A stretch of DNA of 64,000 nt from UBA5614 sp963667535 (GTDB lineage Bacteria; Cloacimonadota; Cloacimonadia; Cloacimonadales; Cloacimonadaceae). A program made the position numbers and the translations under genes. Location of the stretch: NCBI GenBank assembly GCA_963667535.2, contig CAXXDU010000002.1, forward strand, positions 992,001 through 1,056,000, in the 5' to 3' direction. Shown here piece by piece: positions 1-8,240 of the stretch; within the stretch, counting starts at the first letter, position 1; each line of letters begins with the position of its first letter. The notes under the pieces are model-generated. The model was not told the origin of the DNA, did no database searches, and saw only the letters and a program-made list of their open reading frames with translations.

Positions 1-1
1 A

Positions 2-862
2 AAAGAGACTATATCCCTGCTGATTCTTGTTTTAGCAGCGAGTCTCATATACACTCAGAACGCATTTCTCATCAAAGACAAAAGACTCAACGAAATCTCA
101 GGTATAGTTGCCAGCCGGGTCAATCCGGATATGTATTATGTTCATAATGACTCCGGCGGAAAGAACGAAGTTTACGTTATCGATTCCCGGGGTAAAACGA
201 TTACGACTATCATATTACCCGGTTTGACCAACAGGGATTGGGAAGATATAGCCATTGGTCCCGGTCCTGACAAGAATCAGAGCTATGTTTATATAGGTGA
301 AATTGGCGATAATAAAGCAAAACATATTAACGTAAGTCTCTATCGATTTCCTGAGCCACTTCTCAAGAGCAATGGCAATAAAAAAATTAAACCTGTCACC
401 ATTCCTATGGATAGTTTAGGCATATTTAACTTTGTCATATTGGATGGCGCAAAAGACCTTGAAACCCTCTTCATTGATTCTGCCAATGGTGACGTCTATC
501 TTGTCTCCAAGCGCGAAGAAAAGGTTGGGCTTTACCAAATACAAGCTCCTCTGATTGATACCGGAATCAACAAAGCCGGGCGTATCCAAAGCTTCGATTT
601 CCCTCTTGCTGTTGCAGGTGATATTTCTGCTCAAAGGGATAAAATTATCATTAAAACCTATTCAGATATTTATTGCTGGAGCGTTTTACCCAATCAGTCC
701 ATCCCTGAAGCTCTTGCCCAAAAACCAACAATTCTTCCCTATACTGTTGAACCGCAGGGAGAAGCTGCTTGCTGGTCTGCAGATGGAAAAGAGTATCTTA
801 CTATTAGCGAGAAGGTTGAGAAAGCCCAACTCTATTTAAATATCTATCCCTTTTTGCCCTAA
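2..862 (+). CDS. Secreted beta-propeller-like protein, 5' end outside window
   Basis: The reading frame is open from the first complete codon at position 2, so the gene starts to the left of the window; 286 residues are visible. The first ~20 residues are hydrophobic (ISLLILVLAASLIY), the remainder of a signal peptide, so the protein is probably exported. The motif NRDWEDIAIGPGPD, then YIGEIGDN and a later WSADGKEYLTISE, are typical of secreted beta-propeller proteins of unknown function in Bacteroidetes and Planctomycetes. The internal ATG at 131 is not the start, because signal-peptide and propeller sequence continue upstream of it. No catalytic residues can be assigned and the biological role is unknown. 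A long perfect hairpin follows 43 nt after the stop. Confidence 0.75.
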   Translation, partial: KETISLLILVLAASLIYTQNAFLIKDKRLNEISGIVASRVNPDMYYVHNDSGGKNEVYVIDSRGKTITTIILPGLTNRDWEDIAIGPGPDKNQSYVYIGEIGDNKAKHINVSLYRFPEPLLKSNGNKKIKPVTIPMDSLGIFNFVILDGAKDLETLFIDSANGDVYLVSKREEKVGLYQIQAPLIDTGINKAGRIQSFDFPLAVAGDISAQRDKIIIKTYSDIYCWSVLPNQSIPEALAQKPTILPYTVEPQGEAACWSADGKEYLTISEKVEKAQLYLNIYPFLP

Positions 863-905
863 TCTTCCTCTTACATCATTTAACTGATCTAACAGAGATT
901 GATGG

Positions 906-988
906 GAGATGCTAGGGTCATCTAAGGGTCGCACCCTTAGATGACCCTAGCATCTCTCTTTAATCTCCATAGTATTGTTCAAGGAATA
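906..988. repeat. Perfect 24-bp hairpin plus conserved tail (hairpin repeat family, copy 1)
   Basis: Positions 906-929 and 933-956 are exact inverted complements (24 bp) around the 3-nt loop CGC. The stem core contains TAAGGG/CCCTTA, and about 15 nt further lies GTATTGTTCAAGGAATA (972-988). The same arrangement occurs at 8031-8147 and 31609-31722. There is no T-tract after the stem, so it is not a classical terminator, although it could still stop transcription of the upstream gene. Confidence 0.8.
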
Positions 989-1079
989 AGAGAAGAACGT
1001 TAGAGAGAATAAGAACGACTATCTGGTCACGTGAGGCACGTAACCCACGGCTCAGTAATAACGGAAGCACGTCAGGCAG

Positions 1080-1124
1080 TCCATAGCGTCCATAGAGCCC
1101 ATGCTGTCCATAGAGTCCATTTAA
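1080..1124. repeat. Degenerate 9-bp tandem repeat
   Basis: Five consecutive 9-mers of the form TCCATAGAG (TCCATAGCG, TCCATAGAG, CCCATGCTG, TCCATAGAG, TCCATTTAA). They lie in the otherwise non-coding stretch 957-1166 between the hairpin and the promoter of the CheB-CheR gene. A short open frame on the other strand is only a by-product of the repeat (Gly-Leu-Tyr-Gly pattern). Confidence 0.7.
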
Positions 1125-1166
1125 ACTGGGTAAGAGAGCAGAAACGGCAAAGACGCAAAATATATC

Positions 1167-1196
1167 TTGACACCCAAGCAACTAATTGATTATATT
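1167..1196 (+). promoter_or_regulatory. Sigma70-like promoter of the CheB-CheR gene
   Basis: TTGACA at 1167-1172, an 18-nt spacer, then TATATT at 1191-1196. Transcription would start near 1203, leaving a ~60-nt leader before the ATG at 1264. Confidence 0.6.
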
Positions 1197-1263
1197 ATAT
1201 AGAAGAAAAATACTATTCATCCTGTCTGAGCAAGATACCTCCTATCAGAGAAAAGGTGTTAAA

Positions 1264-4260
1264 ATGGCTATTAAAAAAACTAAATCTGTATTAAAACCTA
1301 CCGTTACCGGTTTACCTCCGGTCAAGACAAATCATTCCAAAATACTGTTAAATTTTCCCATAATCGGGATAGGCGCTTCCGCAGGTGGCTTAGCAGCGTA
1401 TGAGGCTTTCTTTTCTGCCATGCCTTCCACCACGGAATGCGGGATGGCAGTAGTAATAGTCCAGCATCTGTCACCAGACCACAAGAGTATCTTGAGTGAA
1501 CTAATTAAAAGATATACCAAGATGGCAGTGCATGAGGTTATCAATGGTATAACTGTTCAACGCAACAGCGCTTATATAATACCTCCTAATAAAGACATGG
1601 CTTTTAAGGATGGCAGGCTGTATTTGCTGGAACCTGCTAACGAACGTGGGCACAGGCTACCAATAGATTTCTTTTTCCAATCTCTGGCAGAAGACCAACT
1701 GGAACGGGCAATCTGCATCGTGCTTTCCGGTACCGGGAGTGACGGCACTTTGGGAGCCAGAGCAATCAAAGGTAGTGCAGGCTTGGTCATAGCCCAAAAG
1801 CCTGAAACCACAGAATATGATGGAATGCCGCAAAGCATTATCTCGAGCGGACTGGCTGATTACATTCTTGCACCGGAAGAAATGCCGGCTATGCTGATTA
1901 CATACACTTCTCATTCCACTAATCTGAAGCCATTGGAAGAATTGCATCAAAACAGATTTACTGATTATCTCAGTAAGATTTTTGAGATCATCCATACTCG
2001 CACCGGGCATGACTTTTCCAATTACAAGCCAAAAACCATCATGCGCAGAATGGAGCGGAGGATGGTTATCAATCAAATCGATAGTCCGGCAAATTACTTT
2101 ACGTATCTGCAGAATAATTCTGAGGAGATTTGCGTATTGTTTCAGGACTTTTTAATAGGTGTTACGAGTTTCTTTCGCGATATTGCAGCATTTGAAGCCA
2201 TGGAAAACATTATAATACCAATGATTTTTGATAATAAGCCAGCCGGTTCTACCATCAGAGTATGGGTTCCCGCCTGTTCTACAGGTGAAGAAGTGTATTC
2301 GCTGGCAATTTTATTACATGAATACACAGAAAAATATCCCAAAGGTTACATCATCCAAATCTTTGCCACAGACATTGACCAAAGTGCCATAGAAAGGGCA
2401 AGAACCGGAATATACTCCACCAATATAATCTCAGAAATATCAGCAGTGAGGTTAAGCAGAAATTTTACATTGAATACGGAAAAAAACACCTACCAAATCC
2501 GTAAGAATATCAGAGAAATGATTGTTTTTTCTGAACAGGACATTATCAAGAACCCGCCTTTTTCCAAGATGGACCTGATAAGTTGCCGCAACCTGTTGAT
2601 TTATCTTAATCCAGATTTGCAAAAGAAGATTATTCCGATGTTTCATTATTCTTTGAATGAGTATGGCATCTTGTTACTTGGTACCTCAGAATCAATCGGA
2701 GACTATTCGGATTTATTTGCTCCTATTCCCAAAGCCGGTAAAATCTACCAACGCAAAGGCAGTTCTACCTACCGTCCGCATATTACTCTCAATCCTATCA
2801 GCACGGAACATCGCGAATTTATTCCTGTTAAGAAGACATCAGTAAAAGAACAAAAGCTGACATCCTACCGGGAACTGGCAGAAGCTGAGATGCTCAAACT
2901 GTATGCACCCGCTGCAGTTATCATTAATGCAGACGGGGATGCTTTGTACTTTCATGGCAGGACAGGAAAGTATCTGGAGCCTGCGCCCGGAGATGCGGAA
3001 ATAAAACTAGTGAAGATGGCACGCACCGGATTGCAAAAAGACCTTGCCAACGCAATTCATAAAGTGGCTATCTATAAAAAAGAAATCCGGATTCCTAATC
3101 TGAAAGTAAAAACTAATGGCGACTATACCACCATTAATCTGATAGTCCGTCCACTGATACTTAATCCCGAACGCTATCCGGTTGCCGAAGGCGAACTTTA
3201 TATCGTAATCTTTGAAGAAGCATCAGCAATTATCCCGGATATCATAGCTACAATACCCAGCAAGAAAAGTATCAAAGTTAATGCTGACTTCCTAAAAACG
3301 ATTACAGACCTGGAATTGGAAATCCGCAGCAAAGACGAATATATTCAAACCACCGTTGAAGAGATGGAAACCTCTACAGAAGAGATGAAATCCACCAATG
3401 AAGAAATGCAATCTGTCAATGAGGAATTGCAGTCCACCAATGAAGAACTGGAAACCTCCAGGGAAGAGCTGCAATCAGTGAATGAAGAGCTTTCAACGGT
3501 AAATGCTGAATTACAAGGTAAAATACTGAATCTATCCAAAGCTGAGGATGATTTAAATAATCTGCTGGCAAGCACAGGGGTTGGCACCATATTCGTTGAT
3601 TTGCAGCAAACCATCAAACGGTACACACCGGCAATGAGCAAGGTAATCAAGTTGATAAAAAGCGATGTCGGTCGTCATGTGGGAGATATTGTTACTCATT
3701 TACAAAATTATGACAATCTCTCCGAAGATATTCAATCTGTATTGGATACATTGATACCAATTGAAAAACAAGTCCAGACGAAAACCGAGTCCTGGCTTTT
3801 AATGCGTATCATGCCTTATCGTACGTTGGATAATGTCATTGATGGAGCAGTAATTACTTTTACAGACGTTACCCTGCATAAGCAAGCCGAAATGGTATTG
3901 CACGAGTATGAGACACTGAAACGTTTGACTGCAGTGGTTAAAGACGCTTATGCTGCTGTTATTATGCAGGATTTGTCCGGGCATATCCTGGCTTGGAATC
4001 CATCTGCTGTCCGCATGTATGGTTATAGTGAAGAAGAAGCATTAAAGATGAATACGTTTGATATAATGCCGGAGAAACTGCGCAAAGCAACACAAACCAT
4101 TTTTAGTAATCTAAGCAGTTTACCTCTGAAGCCTTTCAATACCCAAAGAATCTGCAAGGATGGTAAAATCCTGCCGATTTTGGTGACGACAACCGCTCTG
4201 GTTAATGCTGAAGGCGAAGTATACGCCATTGCTACTACAGAGAAAAGCAGGTTGTTGTAA
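1264..4260 (+). CDS. CheB-CheR-PAS fusion sensory protein
   Basis: A 998-residue fusion of chemotaxis methylesterase and methyltransferase with PAS sensors. In order: CheB domain (~30-215) with the serine in GIGASAGG, the histidine in VQHLSPDH and the aspartate in GTGSDGT; CheR methyltransferase (~235-500) with the SAM-binding ACSTGEEVYS; a long Glu/Ser-rich coiled coil (~675-760, EEMQSVNEELQSTNEEL-type heptads) as in other CheB/CheR-PAS hybrids; then two PAS domains (~770-998). Such hybrids usually feed a histidine kinase and act outside classical chemotaxis. No kinase domain is present here; the next gene supplies one. ATG 1264 is chosen over upstream in-frame codons because AAAGGTG lies just before it and the promoter is at 1167-1196. 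Confidence 0.88.
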   Translation: MAIKKTKSVLKPTVTGLPPVKTNHSKILLNFPIIGIGASAGGLAAYEAFFSAMPSTTECGMAVVIVQHLSPDHKSILSELIKRYTKMAVHEVINGITVQRNSAYIIPPNKDMAFKDGRLYLLEPANERGHRLPIDFFFQSLAEDQLERAICIVLSGTGSDGTLGARAIKGSAGLVIAQKPETTEYDGMPQSIISSGLADYILAPEEMPAMLITYTSHSTNLKPLEELHQNRFTDYLSKIFEIIHTRTGHDFSNYKPKTIMRRMERRMVINQIDSPANYFTYLQNNSEEICVLFQDFLIGVTSFFRDIAAFEAMENIIIPMIFDNKPAGSTIRVWVPACSTGEEVYSLAILLHEYTEKYPKGYIIQIFATDIDQSAIERARTGIYSTNIISEISAVRLSRNFTLNTEKNTYQIRKNIREMIVFSEQDIIKNPPFSKMDLISCRNLLIYLNPDLQKKIIPMFHYSLNEYGILLLGTSESIGDYSDLFAPIPKAGKIYQRKGSSTYRPHITLNPISTEHREFIPVKKTSVKEQKLTSYRELAEAEMLKLYAPAAVIINADGDALYFHGRTGKYLEPAPGDAEIKLVKMARTGLQKDLANAIHKVAIYKKEIRIPNLKVKTNGDYTTINLIVRPLILNPERYPVAEGELYIVIFEEASAIIPDIIATIPSKKSIKVNADFLKTITDLELEIRSKDEYIQTTVEEMETSTEEMKSTNEEMQSVNEELQSTNEELETSREELQSVNEELSTVNAELQGKILNLSKAEDDLNNLLASTGVGTIFVDLQQTIKRYTPAMSKVIKLIKSDVGRHVGDIVTHLQNYDNLSEDIQSVLDTLIPIEKQVQTKTESWLLMRIMPYRTLDNVIDGAVITFTDVTLHKQAEMVLHEYETLKRLTAVVKDAYAAVIMQDLSGHILAWNPSAVRMYGYSEEEALKMNTFDIMPEKLRKATQTIFSNLSSLPLKPFNTQRICKDGKILPILVTTTALVNAEGEVYAIATTEKSRLL

Positions 4261-4291
4261 TATAGCGATTGGCACAATAAAGGAAGTATAT

Positions 4292-5611
4292 TTGCACTCT
4301 AACAAGGTTGAATTAGACAAAGCCAGGCAACTGTGTATACAGGCTGAGCAATTAGCCTGTGAAGAAGCAGCTTTGCACAATATTAATGTAATCACTTTAT
4401 CAAGAGAAGACACAGATAAGTTAGTACATGAACTGCAGGTGCATCAGATTGAACTGCAGCTCCAGAATGAACAGTTAAGGAGTACTCAATCAGAGCTCGA
4501 AACTTCCAAGAATAAGTACTTTGAACTGTATGATCTGGCGCCGGTCAGTTATATTACACTGGATAGAAATGGTTTAATCAAAGAAGCTAATCTCACTTTT
4601 GGAAAGCTGGTAGGTTGCCAGCGGAAATATCTGATCGGTAAACTCTTGTCTCAATTTATTAAAGCAGATGATCAGGATATCTATTATTTATTCAAAAAAC
4701 AATTACATAATTCAGGAATCCTGTGTGTCTGTGAATTGCGTATGGTAACACTAGTTGGTAAGGAGTTTAGCGCTCGGATTGAAGCCAACAGCATTCATGA
4801 CAGTGATAGTAGTGATGTAACTTATCGTCTTACTATCAGTGATGTCTCTGCCCAAAAGCTTGCTGAGCAAATCATTTTGAATAATAATGTGTATTTGGAG
4901 CAAAAAGTAAAGGAAAGAACTATAGCATTAGAGCTTTCCAATGATGAACTGGAAGCTTTTTCAGCATCTGTGGCGCATGACCTTTCCAGTCCCCTGAGAA
5001 CAATAGATGGTTATTCACAAATCCTTTTAGATGATTATGAAGCCTCTTTGGATTCGGAGGCAAAACGGATTCTATGTGTTATCAAACAATCTGCTGCAAG
5101 GATGCACGAGATAATTACCTCTCTTCTGGATTTAGCCAGAATCTCACGATATGAACTAAAACTCGCACGTGTTAATGTAAAAAACATTGTTCTGGAAGTC
5201 TGGAATGAAATTGAAGCTGAGACAAAAGGTACTGTAGCCATTAACATTTCTGATTTGCCTGAGGCACTGGGAGACAAGAGATTAACTAAAAATATCTTTG
5301 AAAACCTCTTATCTAACGCCATCAAGTTTACCCGTAATAACCCCATCAGGGAAATTACTGTAACAGGAACCAGAAAAGATAGGTTTGTGGAGTATTGCGT
5401 TACAGATACAGGCGCAGGTTTCGATATGGCATATTACAATAAACTCTTCAAAGCTTTTCATCGGTTGCATGGCGAAAAAGAGTTTGAGGGAACCGGCATT
5501 GGATTATCCATTGTGCTAAGAATTGTGAAAAAGCATGGTGGAGATATATGGGCTACCAGTGAAGTAAGCAAAGGAGCATCATTTTACTTTACACTACCGG
5601 CTGTAGAATAA
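4292..5611 (+). CDS. PAS-domain sensor histidine kinase
   Basis: A 439-residue kinase without transmembrane segments. An N-terminal amphipathic helix (LVHELQVHQIELQLQNEQL) precedes a PAS domain (LAPVSYITLD onward). The HisKA domain carries the phospho-acceptor histidine in VAHDLSSPLRTIDGY, and the HATPase domain shows the N box NLLSNAIKF, DTGAGF and GTGIGLSIV. The start is a TTG at 4292, preceded by AAGGAAG at the right distance; translation from it gives HSNKVELDKARQL, which aligns with the start of the paralogue at 5713. Starting further upstream would overlap the CheB-CheR gene with unrelated sequence. It lies 31 nt after CheB-CheR-PAS and is probably co-transcribed. No response regulator is nearby. 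Confidence 0.88.
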   Translation: MHSNKVELDKARQLCIQAEQLACEEAALHNINVITLSREDTDKLVHELQVHQIELQLQNEQLRSTQSELETSKNKYFELYDLAPVSYITLDRNGLIKEANLTFGKLVGCQRKYLIGKLLSQFIKADDQDIYYLFKKQLHNSGILCVCELRMVTLVGKEFSARIEANSIHDSDSSDVTYRLTISDVSAQKLAEQIILNNNVYLEQKVKERTIALELSNDELEAFSASVAHDLSSPLRTIDGYSQILLDDYEASLDSEAKRILCVIKQSAARMHEIITSLLDLARISRYELKLARVNVKNIVLEVWNEIEAETKGTVAINISDLPEALGDKRLTKNIFENLLSNAIKFTRNNPIREITVTGTRKDRFVEYCVTDTGAGFDMAYYNKLFKAFHRLHGEKEFEGTGIGLSIVLRIVKKHGGDIWATSEVSKGASFYFTLPAVE

Positions 5612-5712
5612 CTTTGGAAACTTGCCTTTTAGCAAGAAACATAGTATTATATATTATAGCAGATAAACTTCCTGCTACTCAGGAATGGCACGACTTTTAA
5701 AAGGAGTTTCCA

Positions 5713-6288
5713 ATGGGAACAAACAAGTCTGACTTACTCAAAGCAAAAGATTTGCGAGAAAAGGCTGAAGAACTGAACAGGGAGGAAGATGCCCTGCACG
5801 CTGTTGATGTGGATACTTTATCCAAAGTGGGCATCAAGACACTTATTCACGAGTTACAGGTACACCAGATTGAATTGGAGCTCCAGAATGATGAATTACG
5901 GCAAATTCAGGAAGAGCTTCTGGCATCTCAAACCAAGTACTTTAAACTATTCAATCTGGCACCGGTAAGTTATCTGACTTTGGATGAGAAAGGGATAATC
6001 GTCGAATCGAACCTGACGTTCTGCAATTTACTGGGTCACTCAAGAGAGCATATAATCGGAAAGCCACTGACGCATTATATTTTACCGGAAGATCAGGACA
6101 TCTATTACATGTTCAGCAAGCTTTTGAGAAATTGCGATGCCAAGCAGACCTGTGAATTGCATCTGGTTGCCAAGAGCAATTTGCAATTTAAAGCCCGGAT
6201 AGAAGCTACCTGTGAACAAGATGAAGATAGCAAAGAAATTCTCTTTCATTGTGCGATCATAGATTACCATACTCCTATCAGCAAGTAA
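5713..6288 (+). CDS. PAS-only protein, paralogue of the kinase N-terminus
   Basis: A 191-residue protein closely resembling the N-terminal half of the kinase upstream: the same helix (IHELQVHQIELELQNDEL) and the same PAS start (LAPVSYLTLDEKG), including the shared DQDIYYMF segment. It ends after the PAS domain with no kinase, GGDEF or HTH output. It probably arose by partial duplication of the kinase gene and may act as a soluble partner or competitor for PAS dimerisation; this role is inference. ATG 5713 follows a good AAAAGGAG. The 101-nt gap upstream is AT-rich and could hold its own promoter. Confidence 0.8.
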   Translation: MGTNKSDLLKAKDLREKAEELNREEDALHAVDVDTLSKVGIKTLIHELQVHQIELELQNDELRQIQEELLASQTKYFKLFNLAPVSYLTLDEKGIIVESNLTFCNLLGHSREHIIGKPLTHYILPEDQDIYYMFSKLLRNCDAKQTCELHLVAKSNLQFKARIEATCEQDEDSKEILFHCAIIDYHTPISK

Positions 6289-6306
6289 CCCTGAGATTTG
6301 TGAAAT

Positions 6307-7350
6307 ATGAATCAGTGCATTGAGAGATTTAACCGCTTAAACCTGAAAGAACGTATGGAGTTTTATAACAATGCCTTTGAAGCAGAAGAGAATGTATTTT
6401 GTTTTATCAATCTGGTAAAAGACCTTTCAGAAGAAGAACTGGAGGCATTCTGTAATAGATTAGGCGCTAATGAATCCGGTTGGGTTAAGTCACATTTAAT
6501 AGAAATCCAGTCTGTGGTTGATTTAGATACTGCATCCAAGAAAATCAATGGCTATCTGGATAAAATACCTGCTCTGATGGAAGTATATCAGGAAAAAGAA
6601 CTTCAAGCCATCGAACTTACCACTATCAGACGAAACTGGATGAAGCACAATAGCCCGGATATCTTGTCAGACCAGATGCTGGGCGTAACACAGCCTCCTC
6701 AACAGAAAGCAATTCCGAAAGATGCAATTCTTATTGATATGCCTGCACCAACTGAAGCTGTGCTATTAAAGCCGGATATCAGAGCCTGCATAACCGAGAG
6801 AGCCAGTAAAAGAAAGTATTCTGAACAGGCATTGAGTCTGGCAGAGCTGTCATACTTACTCTGGTCAACACAAGGTATGCGCAAAGAAGTCCCGGAACGT
6901 GGCACTCATTTCAAAACCGTACCTTCCGGAGGAGCCAGACAACCGTTTGAGACTTATCTCTCTGTGCATAACGTGACAGGTCTGGAACCCGGTATTTATA
7001 GATATCTGCCTTTCGGGCATAAACTTTTATTCATCAAACAGGATGACAATCTCAAGGATAAAGTGGCTGAATATTGTTCTGAACAGAAGTTCTGCGGATA
7101 TAGCTCTGTCTGCTTCTATTGGGCTGCTATACCATACCGCACTGAATGGCGTTATTCATATTCTGCAAGTAAAGATATCCTGATAGAATCCGGGCATATC
7201 TGCCAAAACTTATATCTTGCCTGTGAATCCATCGGAGCAGGCACCTGCGGCATTGCATCTTATGATCAGGAGAAAGTGGATAAACTACTGGAGCTTGACG
7301 GCATGAATGAATTTGTTATTTATGTAGCGCCGGTAGGTTTTCCGGAATAA
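6307..7350 (+). CDS. SagB-type FMN nitroreductase with N-terminal extension
   Basis: 347 residues. The C-terminal ~200 residues are a SagB/ThcOx-family nitroreductase: ERASKRKYSEQALSLAELSY and WSTQGM at the start, VPSGGARQPFETYLSV for flavin binding, EPGIYRY, and GHICQNLYLACESIGAGTCGIASYD toward the end. In bacteriocin clusters SagB homologues oxidise azolines to azoles, but stand-alone members are common and mostly uncharacterised. The first ~145 residues are a helical domain with no recognisable fold. No cyclodehydratase or precursor peptide lies nearby, so substrate and pathway are unknown. It starts 18 nt after the PAS-only gene and may be read with it; the ribosome-binding site is weak. 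Confidence 0.8.
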   Translation: MNQCIERFNRLNLKERMEFYNNAFEAEENVFCFINLVKDLSEEELEAFCNRLGANESGWVKSHLIEIQSVVDLDTASKKINGYLDKIPALMEVYQEKELQAIELTTIRRNWMKHNSPDILSDQMLGVTQPPQQKAIPKDAILIDMPAPTEAVLLKPDIRACITERASKRKYSEQALSLAELSYLLWSTQGMRKEVPERGTHFKTVPSGGARQPFETYLSVHNVTGLEPGIYRYLPFGHKLLFIKQDDNLKDKVAEYCSEQKFCGYSSVCFYWAAIPYRTEWRYSYSASKDILIESGHICQNLYLACESIGAGTCGIASYDQEKVDKLLELDGMNEFVIYVAPVGFPE

Positions 7351-7378
7351 ACTCCATTTTATCCTGGCTTCCTACACT

Positions 7379-7496
7379 TATCCTTCAAGTAATCAGTCTT
7401 ACTATCCTCCCGGGGTCCACCCGGGTGATGCTTACTACAATCACTAAGCATCAAGCAGGTGAATACATAGATGATGATAAGACTGATTACTTACCG
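7379..7496. repeat. Structured intergenic repeat, copy 1
   Basis: The 26 nt at 7379-7404 are identical to 31460-31485. Exactly 48 nt from the repeat start in both copies is the hairpin GATGCTTA / TAAGCATC (here 7427-7434 and 7445-7452) with a 10-nt loop of different sequence. A smaller hairpin sits between in both copies (CCCGG/CCGGG here, ATCT/AGAT there). In this copy AAGTAATCAGTCTTA (7386-7400) also recurs inverted at 7482-7496. Confidence 0.75.
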
Positions 7497-7610
7497 CTTA
7501 CTTGTAGCAATAGCAATTGTCAGTCATTCCCGCGAAGGTGGAAATCCACTACCTGAAAATGCGGAACGAAGTGCAGCAATACTATGCAACTCTTTATATT
7601 CATATCTAAA

Positions 7611-7709
7611 CCTGCTCTGCTCTTAAATTGTGCCTCATAGCTGCATGGTAGAACCTGGGACTTTCCTTAGACCCCTGTCTAAGGAACTCGGCAGCAGCGT
7701 CCAAACAAC
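7611..7709 (+). repeat. Dispersed ~100-bp repeat, copy 1 (inverted copy at 22206-22304)
   Basis: Two blocks, 7621-7632 and 7679-7699, are exact reverse complements of 22276-22287 and 22209-22229, with 46 nt between the blocks in both places. Inside is a hairpin CCTTAGAC-ccct-GTCTAAGG whose stem differs in sequence but still pairs in the other copy. Confidence 0.75.
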
Positions 7710-7789
7710 AAGTAAAGACCTAATAAGGGCAATAATGGATCAATTAAGCTCAGTAACAATTTCCATTTTTCAAATTAATAATATTAGTT

Positions 7790-7990
7790 AGTCCCAACGG
7801 GACGACACATGGTAACGCCGGGCTTTGAGCCCGGCGAAAGTAATCCCCCTCAACTTTAGTCCCATCGGGACGGCACAAATCACTACCCGACATGAGGGGG
7901 GTAATGTTTCGTACCTACGGCACTTAATTTTGCGGGATATACGCCGGGCTCAAAGCCCGGCGTTAATACGTTTCATCCCGCTGGGATTTA
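7790..7990. repeat. REP-like palindromic repeat pair
   Basis: Two GC-rich hairpins, CGCCGGGCT-ttg-AGCCCGGCG (7816-7836) and its inverted copy with loop caa (7942-7962), accompanied by short palindromes AGTCCCAACGGGACG, AGTCCCATCGGGACG and CATCCCGCTGGGAT. The pair is in inverted orientation, like a REP doublet. The small open frame crossing it is not a gene. Confidence 0.75.
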
Positions 7991-8030
7991 CTATTAGCAC
8001 CACATCCAAGCTACCGTTTGAATATCCTTC

Positions 8031-8147
8031 AATTCCTTAATAAATCCAACAGATTTCAAAGAGGTTTATAAGGGGTATCTAAGGGGTTAGCCCTTAGATA
8101 CCCCTTATAAATATGACGTTAATCTTAAGGATCGTTTAAGAACTGAA
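8031..8147. repeat. Hairpin repeat family, copy 2
   Basis: It starts with ATTCCTTAATAAAT, as in the copy at 31609. Positions 8065-8085 pair perfectly with 8091-8111 (21 bp, 5-nt loop), with TAAGGG/CCCTTA in the stem. About 15 nt further is AGGATCGTTTAAG, shared with copy 3 and similar to copy 1. Confidence 0.78.
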
Positions 8148-8240
8148 AGAGCAATGTTACAGCTTCAATATTGGAGATAGAAATAAGGTTTGACAAAATA
8201 ATCGTTTGTGCAAAATCTATCATTTATCTATAGGAGTTGC

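Noticed and set aside
960..1181. Short gene on the minus strand over the 9-bp repeats
   Set aside because: Its protein is a low-complexity translation of the tandem repeat, with no ribosome-binding site.
4205..4260. Frameshift joining the CheB-CheR fusion and the kinase
   Set aside because: A TTG start with a proper ribosome-binding site at 4292 explains the kinase, and its N-terminus matches the paralogue downstream, so two intact genes are more likely.
7825..8040. 71-residue open frame
   Set aside because: It crosses the REP-like palindromes and is a by-product of repeat sequence.
7379..8147. CRISPR array
   Set aside because: The repeats differ from each other and do not alternate with spacers of constant length.
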